6,916 nt of DNA from Gammaproteobacteria bacterium. Lineage in GTDB: Bacteria > Pseudomonadota > Gammaproteobacteria > Pseudomonadales > UBA7434. The notes beneath the pieces are model-generated. The model was not told the origin of the DNA. It ran no database searches and worked only from the letters and a program-made list of their open reading frames with translations. Position numbers and translations under genes: made by a program. Each line of letters opens with the position of its first letter. Position 1 is the first letter of the stretch. The DNA lies in NCBI GenBank assembly GCA_024280785.1, contig JAJRPK010000137.1, positions 1 through 6,916 on the forward strand, given 5' to 3'. Below, one piece after another: positions 1-6,605 of this stretch.

Positions 1-432
1 ATTGTGCCGATAGCTCGACCAAGGAGATTGCTGCAAAGAAGTCGTCTTTTCAACTCGAATAGGATTGCACTCAATATACCGGCAGCAATCTAGCGCGTAG
101 TTATCTTCATCAACTAACGCTGATTTATAGCGCCCTTCCCACAAAGTTCCCGTGCGGTCATACTGATTGTTAAAATACTGAACATATTGCCTGGCCATTA
201 GTTGTATCATTTGGCCCACACCTTTCTTTTCCTTGGGTGTCACTAACAAATGTATATGATTCGGCATCAACACATACGCGTGCACGGCACAGTGGTATTT
301 TTGGCGCGCATCATTAATAAAATTAAGGCACATCCGATAATCGTGGTCGGCATGAAAAATGGCTTGTCCATTATTGCCACGAACAACAATATGCTGCGGC
401 AGACCGGGTAGAGTCAATCGAGGCAATCTCAT
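1..432 (-). CDS. REP-associated tyrosine transposase (RAYT, IS200-like Y1 family), N-terminal part, cut by window edge
   Basis: The reading frame is open from an ATG at 432 down to base 1, giving 144 residues without a stop; the C-terminus lies outside the window. Residues 54-63 (VLMPNHIHLL) carry the HUH metal-binding motif, with His59 and His61. The stretch RQYVQYFN (81-88) offers Tyr83 or Tyr86 as the DNA-cleaving nucleophile. It is followed by RTGTLWEGRYKS (93-104) and CCRYIECNPIR (116-126), both typical of the RAYT branch of Y1 transposases. These single-copy, chromosomally domesticated enzymes act on REP palindromes; that is family knowledge. The start is supported by a GGGGAG ribosome site at 438-443, five bases upstream, and by the opening MRLPRLTLPGLPQHIVVRGN, usual for the family. 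No terminal inverted repeats or target duplication are visible. The class is certain; activity cannot be judged without the C-terminus. Confidence 0.9.
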   Translation of the reverse strand, partial: MRLPRLTLPGLPQHIVVRGNNGQAIFHADHDYRMCLNFINDARQKYHCAVHAYVLMPNHIHLLVTPKEKKGVGQMIQLMARQYVQYFNNQYDRTGTLWEGRYKSALVDEDNYALDCCRYIECNPIRVEKTTSLQQSPWSSYRHN

Positions 433-570
433 AGCTACTCCCCACATTCGTTGCATTCTTGTAGGAACATCTACTTATCCCTGACCATGCGAATTTTTTG
501 CGGTGTTCTAGAAACTGAGAGAAAGGCTAACGCAAGACCACATATTATTAAAGTCCTGTAATGTTATTTT

Positions 571-586
571 ATTAAAATATTTTAAT
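571..586. repeat. Perfect 16-bp AT-only palindrome
   Basis: ATTAAAATATTTTAAT is identical to its reverse complement. It overlaps the candidate RAYT -10 box and could bind a dimeric regulator. In such an AT-rich stretch chance is a real alternative. Confidence 0.45.
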
Positions 587-608
587 GTTTCGTTCGTAAA
601 TTAATCAA
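579..608 (-). promoter_or_regulatory. Candidate sigma-70 promoter for the RAYT gene
   Basis: Read on the minus strand, TTGATT (603-608) and TAAAAT (579-584) are separated by 18 bases, matching the -35 consensus at 4/6 and the -10 at 5/6. It lies about 150 bases upstream of the RAYT start. The surroundings are very AT-rich, where chance matches are common, so this is a weak call. The -10 lies inside the perfect palindrome at 571-586. Confidence 0.3.
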
Positions 609-665
609 TTGACTCAGACACTTTTGATCTTAGTCCAACTGCTGCCAAATCGTACACCGTTAAAT

Positions 666-683
666 CCTATTTTAACAAATAGG
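666..683. repeat. Short hairpin, 7-bp stem with 4-base loop
   Basis: CCTATTT (666-672) and AAATAGG (677-683) are perfect inverted copies around TAAC. No T-tract follows on either strand, so it is not a classical terminator. No gene ends beside it and its role is unknown. Confidence 0.45.
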
Positions 684-861
684 TGCCCATTGTTATCCCC
701 CTTCAGAACTATGTGAACAGCTAGAGTTTTAGTGGTTCAACTTGACAGAGCAATGATTCATTAAGCCGTAGATTCATGTAGGTAGTGTCTAAATTCCGCT
801 GAACTCGCGTGATCTCAATTAAGCTATATACAAAATTTTTGTGCTCACGACTTTTAGGTAT

Positions 862-888
862 AAAAAAGACCGGACAACCGGCCTTTTT
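862..888 (-). terminator. Rho-independent terminator of the 45-residue membrane protein gene
   Basis: An 11-bp stem (863-873 with 878-888) closes on the loop 874-877. In minus-strand RNA the single mismatch becomes a G-U pair, and the hairpin ends in a run of U. It begins 15 bases after the stop codon of the small gene at 904. On the plus strand the same position is an A-C mismatch, although a T-run is also present there, so it may work weakly in both directions. Confidence 0.8.
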
Positions 889-903
889 AAACTACCCATC
901 AAC

Positions 904-1041
904 TTACAACCCGCTCACCCAAAAAACAGTCGCAACCCAAACTATCGCTAGCACGGCAATACAACTCCACATATCGACCTTACTATCCGCATCCCGTTCC
1001 TCTGCCGATATTTCAGGTTTTGCACTATGGTTATCTGTCAT
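904..1041 (-). CDS. Small single-span membrane protein, 45 residues, function unknown
   Basis: ATG at 1041 to TAA at 904-906 encodes a protein with a charged, acidic N-terminal half (MTDNHSAKPEISAEERDADS) and a hydrophobic C-terminal segment, about residues 25-45, containing three tryptophans. This looks like a tail-anchored inner-membrane protein with a cytoplasmic N-terminus. Reality is supported by independent signals: an AAGAGGG ribosome site at 1049-1055 with seven-base spacing, an extended -10 promoter about 70 bases upstream, and a terminator 15 bases after the stop. I do not recognise a family and assign no function. It is transcribed away from cysI, with which it shares the intergenic region. 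A shared regulator is possible but unproven. It is short enough to be missed by routine gene callers. Confidence 0.8.
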   Translation of the reverse strand: MTDNHSAKPEISAEERDADSKVDMWSCIAVLAIVWVATVFWVSGL

Positions 1042-1108
1042 TCTAAAACCCTCTTTTTCTAATCTGTCATTCAGAGACTAATCAGTTAATTTACCTAATC
1101 CGGAACAA

Positions 1109-1117
1109 ATTATAACA
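1109..1117 (-). promoter_or_regulatory. Extended -10 promoter of the small membrane protein gene
   Basis: Minus-strand TGTTATAAT combines a consensus TATAAT (1109-1114) with the TGn extension (1115-1117). No good -35 hexamer lies 16-18 bases upstream, as is usual for extended -10 promoters. Transcription would start near 1102, giving a leader of about 60 bases. Confidence 0.6.
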
Positions 1118-1273
1118 ATTGAGCACGTAGCACCACATACCTGCCAAAGGCAATATGACGCTTTTTACAGATTAGCAGCTCCCTGTCAATTTACTCTGCA
1201 GTTTTTTACTTTAATAAAGTCGTTTCAAACAACCTAACTACTTACAAATCCTCCTAAAAAAGCCCACACATGA

Positions 1274-1303
1274 CTGAACACTTAGCTTTTCAGTACAGTT
1301 CAG
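1274..1303. promoter_or_regulatory. Inverted repeat at activator position upstream of cysI promoter
   Basis: CTGAAC (1274-1279) and GTTCAG (1298-1303) are inverted copies 18 bases apart. A nested pair, ACTGAA (1273-1278) and TTCAGT (1289-1294), shares the left arm. The centre lies about 40 bases before the inferred transcription start, where LysR-type activators such as CysB bind. The assignment to CysB is inference from the gene controlled, because its site consensus is loose. Confidence 0.4.
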
Positions 1304-1313
1304 CTCTAAACTT

Positions 1314-1322
1314 TGTTAAAAT
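1314..1322 (+). promoter_or_regulatory. Likely cysI promoter (extended -10)
   Basis: TGTTAAAAT gives a TGn extension (1314-1316) and TAAAAT (1317-1322, 5/6 to consensus), followed by the GC-rich stretch AGCGGCGC. No acceptable -35 is present at the right distance, which fits a promoter needing an activator. The inferred start is near 1329. Confidence 0.5.
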
Positions 1323-1455
1323 AGCGGCGCTTTTTTGATAGAGTATTGTCCCTCACTATTTTAAGAGTTTTCACTAGATTCACCACGTTTTCTGCAAATC
1401 CAGGAAATTTCTCGCTCCAACAAACGGCTGTCATTGTTTAATTAACGAAGACAAG

Positions 1456-1487
1456 GCTGAATATACAACTAGCTGAATTTACAACTA
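1456..1487 (+). repeat. 16-bp tandem duplication in the cysI leader
   Basis: GCTGAATATACAACTA (1456-1471) is followed directly by GCTGAATTTACAACTA (1472-1487), with 15 of 16 bases identical. The pair is flanked by ACAAGG on both sides (1451-1456 and 1487-1492). It ends 20 bases before the cysI start codon, in the region that sets translation initiation. It could be slippage or a repeated binding site. Confidence 0.8.
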
Positions 1488-1507
1488 CAAGGCACGTTAA
1501 AGCAAAT

Positions 1508-3172
1508 ATGTACAAATACGATCAATACGACCACCAATTACTTAAAGAGCGGATAGCTCAATATCGCGGCCAAACGCAACGATACCTCGATGGGGAACTT
1601 AGCGAAGAAGAATTCTTACCGCTTCGGCTCCAAAATGGCCTCTATATACAACGCCTCGCCCCTATGCTCCGGGTAGCCGTTCCCTATGGCCTATACAGCT
1701 CCGCACAAATGCGCAAACTGGCACACATCGCTCGCCATTATGATAAAGGCTACGCCCATGTATCTACCCGACAAAACTTCCAGTTTAATTGGCCTCGACT
1801 AGAGGATGTTCCCGATATTCTTCAAGAACTATCAGAAGTCGGTATGCACGCTATTCAAACTAGCGGCAACTGTATTCGCAACACAACTACCGATGAATAT
1901 GCCGGCGTAGCTGTCGATGAAATAGAAGACCCTCGCCCATGGTGCGAGCTGGTACGTCAGTGGTCTACCTTTCACCCGGAATTTGCATTACTGCCCCGTA
2001 AATTTAAAATTGCATTCTGTGCATCCGATCAAGATAGAGCCGCTTTCTTATTTCACGACATCGGTGTCGAACTCATTCACAACGATGAAGGCCATACTCG
2101 ATTTAATATTTTTGTCGGTGGTGGTCTGGGCCGCACACCTATTATTGGCCAGTTGATTAAACCAGGTCTTCATTGGCAGCATTTAATCACCTATCTAGAA
2201 GCGATTCTTCGTGTCTACAATCAACTAGGCCGAAGGGACAACAAGTATAAAGCCCGTATTAAAATCCTGGTTAAGGCGATGAAACCCGAGAACTTTGCGG
2301 CAAGAGTAGAGCAAGAATGGCAGCACATTAAAGACAATGAAAGCACCTTAACCGAAGATGCCGTCGATGCCGTGAAAAAATTCTTTATCGAAAGCCAGTA
2401 CCAATCGCTTGATGATTCCGCTTGTAACCGCGAGCTAGCCTCATATCGGATTGAAGAAAAACATTTTGGCGCATGGCTCGATAAAAACGTTCGGCCGCAT
2501 AAACAAGCTGGCTACGCAATTGTCACTCTAGCACTAAAACCTACTGGCATAGCGCCAGGTGACGTTACCGACGTACAAATGGATAGCATTGCCGACTTAG
2601 CCGATAAATATTCAGGCGGATTATTACGCAACACTCACAAGCAAAACATTGTTCTAGCAGATGTTAAAAAAACAGACTTGTTAGCACTATGGAAAGAATG
2701 TGTGGCATTAAATCTTGCCACTCCAAACTTAGGTTATCTGTCAGATACTATATGTTGCCCCGGTGGAGACTACTGTGCTTTGGCTAACGCCAAGTCCATC
2801 CCTATTGCCGAAGCAATTCAGCGACGATTCAGTGATCTCGACTACCTCTACGATTTAGGTCCCATCGACTTGAATATTTCAGGCTGCATGAATGCCTGCG
2901 GCCACCATCATGTTGGCCACATAGGAATTCTGGGCGTTGACAAAAAAGGGCGCGAGTTTTATCAAGTTTCTTTAGGTGGTGAAATGGGCAGAGATGCCTC
3001 TATAGGAAAAATACTCGGCCCCTCTTTTTCACAGAAAGAGATTCCCGAAATCATCGAAAAGCTACTCGATACCTATGTCGCCCTTCGGCATCCAGAAGAA
3101 TCTTTTGTCGACACATACCGCCGCGTTGGGATAGCCCCCTTTAAGGAGAACGTTTATGTCAAAGCTGGTTAA
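1508..3172 (+). CDS. cysI: Assimilatory sulfite reductase, single-subunit siroheme/[4Fe-4S] hemoprotein
   Basis: This cytoplasmic enzyme reduces sulfite to sulfide with six electrons for cysteine synthesis. The 554 residues match the Pseudomonas-type CysI, with the same MYxYDxYD opening and about the same length. Two nitrite/sulfite reductase repeats are visible. The substrate-side motif STRQNFQFNW lies at 86-95 and GNCIRNTTTDEYAG at 120-133. Basic residues RRDNKYKARIKIL (242-254) follow. The coupled cluster and siroheme ligands are Cys417-x5-Cys423 and Cys460-x3-Cys464. All key residues are present. No flavoprotein (cysJ) partner is encoded nearby, so the electron donor is unknown; ferredoxin is likely in this class. 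Nitrite reduction is the alternative reading of the family, but the DUF934 neighbour favours sulfite. The ribosome site is weak: AAGG at 1489-1492 is too far from the ATG, so the start rests on homology. Confidence 0.93.
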   Translation: MYKYDQYDHQLLKERIAQYRGQTQRYLDGELSEEEFLPLRLQNGLYIQRLAPMLRVAVPYGLYSSAQMRKLAHIARHYDKGYAHVSTRQNFQFNWPRLEDVPDILQELSEVGMHAIQTSGNCIRNTTTDEYAGVAVDEIEDPRPWCELVRQWSTFHPEFALLPRKFKIAFCASDQDRAAFLFHDIGVELIHNDEGHTRFNIFVGGGLGRTPIIGQLIKPGLHWQHLITYLEAILRVYNQLGRRDNKYKARIKILVKAMKPENFAARVEQEWQHIKDNESTLTEDAVDAVKKFFIESQYQSLDDSACNRELASYRIEEKHFGAWLDKNVRPHKQAGYAIVTLALKPTGIAPGDVTDVQMDSIADLADKYSGGLLRNTHKQNIVLADVKKTDLLALWKECVALNLATPNLGYLSDTICCPGGDYCALANAKSIPIAEAIQRRFSDLDYLYDLGPIDLNISGCMNACGHHHVGHIGILGVDKKGREFYQVSLGGEMGRDASIGKILGPSFSQKEIPEIIEKLLDTYVALRHPEESFVDTYRRVGIAPFKENVYVKAG

Positions 3173-3653
3173 AGACCAACAACTCGTCAACGATCAATGG
3201 CAGCTAGTAGAAAAGGATTCTACTATAGACCTGGATTCTATAGCCGACAGCGATTTCTTATTGCTACCGCTAGGCAAGTGGCTAAGCAGTGCCGATGATT
3301 TTTCACAAAAGAAAAATATCGGCGTATGGCTAGACAGCGATGAAGCGCCTGAACCACTTGCAGGTTTTTGCAAATCTATCCCTCTTATAGCTATTAACTT
3401 TCCTGTATTTTCAGACGGCCGGGGTTACTCTTACGCTCGGACATTACGCGAGCACTATCATTACGAAGGTGAGTTAAGAGCCATTGGTGACATACTCCGC
3501 GACCAAATGCATTTTTATCAGCGCTGTGGGTTTAGCAGTTTTGCCATTAGAGATGATCGAGATTCCAGTTCCGCCATTGAGGGGCTAAATGATTTTTCTG
3601 TGAGTTATCAAGCGGCATACGATACTCCCACTCCATTGTTTCGACGCCGCTAG
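3156..3653 (+). CDS. DUF934 family protein, sulfite reduction-associated
   Basis: This 165-residue soluble protein belongs to the DUF934/COG3749 family, described as an oxidoreductase probably involved in sulfite reduction. In Pseudomonas it regularly sits directly after cysI. The family signature is at 82-92 (FPVFSDGRGYS), followed by ARTLRE (94-99), LRAIGDILRDQM (107-118) and FYQRCGF (120-126). Its biochemical role is not established. No cofactor motif is visible. The start overlaps the last 17 bases of cysI in another frame and has a strong AAGGAG site (3143-3148) seven bases upstream, inside cysI. This implies translational coupling and roughly matched amounts, consistent with a partner of the reductase. 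The C-terminus ends in RRR. Confidence 0.88.
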   Translation: MSKLVKDQQLVNDQWQLVEKDSTIDLDSIADSDFLLLPLGKWLSSADDFSQKKNIGVWLDSDEAPEPLAGFCKSIPLIAINFPVFSDGRGYSYARTLREHYHYEGELRAIGDILRDQMHFYQRCGFSSFAIRDDRDSSSAIEGLNDFSVSYQAAYDTPTPLFRRR

Positions 3654-3656
3654 TAA

Positions 3657-3678
3657 ATCCTCGCGGCCAAGCGAGGAT
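3657..3678 (+). repeat. Intergenic hairpin between DUF934 gene and antiporter gene
   Basis: ATCCTCGC (3657-3664) and GCGAGGAT (3671-3678) form a perfect 8-bp stem with a six-base loop, starting three bases after the DUF934 stop. No T-tract follows on the plus strand, so it is not a typical intrinsic terminator. It may attenuate transcription, stabilise the upstream message, or hold the GAGG ahead of the antiporter start in its right arm. Confidence 0.7.
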
Positions 3679-3686
3679 AATAGTAT

Positions 3687-3692
3687 TATAAT
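3687..3692 (+). promoter_or_regulatory. TATAAT box immediately before the antiporter start codon
   Basis: A perfect -10 hexamer lies three bases before the ATG at 3696. If used, transcription would begin about at or just after the start codon, so it could not make a normal leadered antiporter message. It may be chance in the AT-rich gap, or act with leaderless translation. Confidence 0.2.
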
Positions 3693-3695
3693 CGC

Positions 3696-4865
3696 ATGGA
3701 ATCTGAATCCCTTACTTTCTCATTTTTTTTAATATTTAGCGGTGCAGCAATTCTCGCCTCTGCCGCGTTATATACTCGGCAACCGCTCATCATAGCCTAT
3801 ATCATTCTCGGCGCTCTGATTGGCCCCTATGGATTTAAGCTAATAACCGATGTTTCGCTGTTAGAAGAAAGTGGTCATATCGGCATTATATTTCTGCTTT
3901 TTTTGCTTGGCCTGGACATGCAACCACAAGCACTCGTTGCCGTCGCTAAAAAAGCAACGTTAATCGCTATCAGCAGCTCCATACTTTTTGCTATTGTCGG
4001 CTTTGTCACAGCACATCTATTTGGCTTTCCCTTGGTAGAGAGCGTGGTCATCGGCTCAGCGATGATGTTTTCTGGCACCATTATCAGCATTAAGCTACTT
4101 CCAACCACTATGCTCCACCACCGGCACACAGGTGAGTTAATTATTGGCTTACTGTTATTGCAAGATTTAGTGGCCATTTTTGTACTGATAGTTTTATTTA
4201 GTAGTGAATCGGGGCAATTCGATTCAGGAAAGATCGCCACAGCACTCATCAGCCTGCCATCGTTAGCTATAGCCGCATTTGCAGCCGTGAAATTTATCAT
4301 CTTGCCATTGATTCAAAAGTTCGATCATTTCCACGAATATATTTTCCTGTTAGCAATAGGTTGGTGTTTAGGCGTCGCCGAGGCGGCCCACGCATTGGGA
4401 CTTTCGGCAGAAATAGGGGCATTTATCGCCGGAATCACTCTAGCTACCAGCCCGATATCACAATATATTGCGATTAATTTGAAGCCACTTCGTGATTTTT
4501 TTCTAGTACTATTTTTCTTCGCGCTTGGGGCGCGCTTCGACTTATCGCTTTTACAAGAAGTTGCGATTCCCGCTTGTGTCCTTGCAATTTTAATGACTGG
4601 ATTAAAACCTGTAATCTTTCGAGTATTATTGCAAGGTTTAAAGGAGCACAAAAGCTTAGCTTGGAGTGTTGGTTTCAGGTTAGGCCAAAATAGCGAATTC
4701 TCTTTGCTAATAGCTTATGTAGCGGCGAGCACCCTGCTGATTGGAAAAGAAGCTTCCCACCTAATTCAAGCTACGGCTATCCTAACTTTTTTGATATCGA
4801 CATATATTGTTATTTTTAACTTCCCAACTCCTATCGCCATTTCAGATAAACTACGAAGAGATTGA
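3696..4865 (+). CDS. CPA2-family monovalent cation:proton antiporter, membrane domain only
   Basis: This inner-membrane exchanger swaps Na+ or K+ for protons (Na_H_Exchanger fold). The 389 residues contain about 11-13 hydrophobic segments. Typical CPA2 motifs are LFLLGLDMQP (68-77), LLLLQDLVAIF (152-162) with the ion-binding Asp157, LGLSAEIGAFIAGI (234-247), FFFALGARFD (273-282) and RLGQNSEFSLL (328-338). The Gln-Asp pair at 156-157 resembles KefB/KefC proteins, which favours K+/H+ exchange, though this is inference. The C-terminal nucleotide-binding RCK/TrkA-N domain of true Kef proteins is absent, and the chain stops soon after the last helix at KLRRD. No glutathione-type gating is expected. 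The start at 3696 gives a standard N-terminus, and an in-frame TAG at 3681 rules out an upstream start. No proper ribosome site is seen; GAGG lies about 19 bases away in a hairpin. It may be co-transcribed with cysI. Confidence 0.87.
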   Translation: MESESLTFSFFLIFSGAAILASAALYTRQPLIIAYIILGALIGPYGFKLITDVSLLEESGHIGIIFLLFLLGLDMQPQALVAVAKKATLIAISSSILFAIVGFVTAHLFGFPLVESVVIGSAMMFSGTIISIKLLPTTMLHHRHTGELIIGLLLLQDLVAIFVLIVLFSSESGQFDSGKIATALISLPSLAIAAFAAVKFIILPLIQKFDHFHEYIFLLAIGWCLGVAEAAHALGLSAEIGAFIAGITLATSPISQYIAINLKPLRDFFLVLFFFALGARFDLSLLQEVAIPACVLAILMTGLKPVIFRVLLQGLKEHKSLAWSVGFRLGQNSEFSLLIAYVAASTLLIGKEASHLIQATAILTFLISTYIVIFNFPTPIAISDKLRRD

Positions 4866-4866
4866 C

Positions 4867-6594
4867 TTAACCCGCTTGCCGTTCAAATCGCTTTTCTCGT
4901 CGATAAGGGTAAACATCCGCAACTTCTCCCTGCTTAATCCTTGCTAATAAGCCCAACCAAAATTGGTAATCATAAATATCAGCATGCAATTGATTAAATA
5001 TGCGCTTAGCCTTGGGGTTTCCAGTAAAAAATAAACGAAACTCCTCTGGAAAAATATCGTTATCTTTGACATCAAACCAAGCACCTTGAGCCATTTCTTG
5101 CTCATCATTCATTGCTTGAGGTATTTTTCTAAAGTTGCAATCCGTTAGATAACAAATTTCATCGTAATCATAAAAAACCACTCGACCATGGCGCGTTACA
5201 CCAAAGTTCTTTAACAACATATCTCCTGGAAATATATTGGCCGCCGCCAATTGCCTAATTGCATTACCGTACTCATCGATCGCACTGTATATCTCTTCAT
5301 CGCTGGCTTTGGGGAGGTACAGATTCAATGGCACCATTTTTCTCTCTACATAAACGTGTTTTAAAATAAGCGCATTACCTGAAATTTCTATTAACGAAGG
5401 CACTTCTTTGTACAATTCAGCCATTAACTCGTCGGAAAACCGGCGTTTATCAAAAGCCAAATGTCTAAATTCATAAATGTCTGCCATACGGCCAGCACGA
5501 TCAGAGCTTTTAACCATGGCGTACTTTCCTTCCACCTGCTTGCGAGTCATATCTTTTGGCGGTGTAAACTTATCTTTAATCACTTTATAAACATAATCAA
5601 AATCGGGAAGAGTAAACACCAACATAACCATCCCTTTAATACCCGGTGCTGAAACGTATTTTTGGTCACTAGGAATGTTGCGGGTATAGGCTACTGTGCG
5701 CTGAAAAAAAGCTGTTTTTCCATGCTTGGCAAAGCCTATTGCAGTAAATAACTCAAAGGCCTCTTTGTTCGGCATCAACTGTTTTAAGATAGCAACATAG
5801 CGCGTGGGGACCGGGGCATCGACCATAAAATAAGATCGGGTAAAACTAAAAATCATACTGAGTTCATTCGCACCCATAATCACGGCATCAACATAAACTT
5901 CGTGTTTATCATTCAGCATCAGCGGAATAGCTACGGGTATAATTTCACCTGGCAAATCAATATAACCGATAAGATAAGCGCCTTTATTGCGATAAAAGAT
6001 TGACTCTATCATTTTAATGGTAATGGGCCCTTCGGACGGCCTAACACTGGAAAAAAACTCATCGACTCGTGCTGTTATTCGTTTGACATCACGTTGAATA
6101 TCTTCGTATGGGTTATCAAATTTAAAATTGCATAGCATATCGTGAATGATACTCTGCAGATTATCGTTATACTCAAATTCGACTAAGATGCTGTCAGCCG
6201 AAATTGCCTCTGCATCCAGTGTTTTTACTCCGGCAAAAACATTACCGTGACGAATCGCTTGATGACCAAATACCCGGCTAAATACCGAATTGAAAAATGA
6301 TTCAGCAATTAAACCATTGGGATGATTACTAATCATTTCCTCGTACTGATGCTTTACCTCACGCCAAAAGGCTCTATCGCCAAGGCTTTCACCTACAATT
6401 TCCTGGCATTGTATTTCTACATCGCCAACCTTTTGCTTATACACCGTTAGCCGCAACCGCATTGCAGCATGTACATCATGCCACTGTGCTTGTTCAAATC
6501 TTTGTTGTGCTCCTAGAGTTACACGCATAAACTCTGTAAACATAGCTTCATAGCCATCTAAAATTATGCGAGCAAGAGTTTCGACTGACGACAT
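4867..6594 (-). CDS. aceK: Isocitrate dehydrogenase kinase/phosphatase
   Basis: AceK is a bifunctional cytoplasmic enzyme. It phosphorylates isocitrate dehydrogenase to inactivate it and removes the phosphate again, so setting flux between the TCA cycle and the glyoxylate bypass. At 575 residues it is close to E. coli AceK (578). The N-terminal regulatory half carries GAQQRFEQAQWHDV (28-41) and IAESFFNSVFSRVF (96-109). The ATP loop is APGIKGMV (316-323), with Lys337 in VYKVIKDKF. Asp372, Asp458 in NIFPGDMLLKNFG (453-465), Asn463 and Asp476 in FYDYDE correspond, shifted by one, to E. coli Asp371, Asp457, Asn462 and Asp475. Both activities therefore look intact. The gene is not linked to aceA or aceB here. 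It faces the antiporter gene tail to tail, with one base between stops. The ribosome site is poor. The start agrees with the family N-terminus. Confidence 0.97.
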   Translation of the reverse strand: MSSVETLARIILDGYEAMFTEFMRVTLGAQQRFEQAQWHDVHAAMRLRLTVYKQKVGDVEIQCQEIVGESLGDRAFWREVKHQYEEMISNHPNGLIAESFFNSVFSRVFGHQAIRHGNVFAGVKTLDAEAISADSILVEFEYNDNLQSIIHDMLCNFKFDNPYEDIQRDVKRITARVDEFFSSVRPSEGPITIKMIESIFYRNKGAYLIGYIDLPGEIIPVAIPLMLNDKHEVYVDAVIMGANELSMIFSFTRSYFMVDAPVPTRYVAILKQLMPNKEAFELFTAIGFAKHGKTAFFQRTVAYTRNIPSDQKYVSAPGIKGMVMLVFTLPDFDYVYKVIKDKFTPPKDMTRKQVEGKYAMVKSSDRAGRMADIYEFRHLAFDKRRFSDELMAELYKEVPSLIEISGNALILKHVYVERKMVPLNLYLPKASDEEIYSAIDEYGNAIRQLAAANIFPGDMLLKNFGVTRHGRVVFYDYDEICYLTDCNFRKIPQAMNDEQEMAQGAWFDVKDNDIFPEEFRLFFTGNPKAKRIFNQLHADIYDYQFWLGLLARIKQGEVADVYPYRREKRFERQAG

Positions 6595-6605
6595 GATTTT
6601 ATCAC

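Larger units (their letters stand above)
433..861. other. Gene-poor intergenic stretch between RAYT and small membrane protein gene
   Basis: I find no convincing gene here on either strand. Short frames are broken by stops and lack ribosome sites. The stretch holds the RAYT leader, a weak candidate RAYT promoter (579-608), a perfect 16-bp AT palindrome (571-586), a 7-bp hairpin (666-683) and a short inverted repeat ACAAAA-t-TTTTGT (830-842). It also contains GTAG at 461-464 and CTAC at 471-474, which recall the GTAG tag of REP elements, but no REP-like stem follows. It could contain decayed mobile DNA; I recognise none. Confidence 0.5.
1118..1507. other. Divergent regulatory region between the small gene and cysI
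   Basis: No gene is seen in this gap. It holds a short inverted repeat ACTTTA-a-TAAAGT (1208-1220), the cysI operator-like repeat and promoter, and a leader of about 178 bases containing a 16-bp tandem repeat. I could not recognise a known riboswitch or small RNA in the leader. Confidence 0.55.

Noticed and set aside
620..800. Possible remnant of an insertion sequence end (for example GGTAGTGTCTAAATTC and the GGGGGATAACAATGGGC strand)
   Set aside because: No paired terminal repeat, target duplication or transposase fragment could be shown, so the resemblance is only an impression.
809..1081. Open frame of 90 codons on the plus strand
   Set aside because: It runs antisense over the small membrane protein gene and its terminator, has no ribosome site and gives a low-complexity protein with no recognisable family.
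1323..1336. AGCGGCGCTTTTTTG read as an intrinsic terminator
   Set aside because: AGCG and CGCT are separated by one base and cannot fold into a stable hairpin loop; the sequence better fits the start region of the cysI promoter.
3875..4651. Two open frames on the minus strand inside the antiporter gene
   Set aside because: They lie wholly within a well-supported gene in the opposite direction, and their products resemble no family.
5461..5652. 63-codon open frame on the plus strand within aceK
   Set aside because: It is antisense to the conserved ATP-loop region of aceK and lacks a ribosome site.
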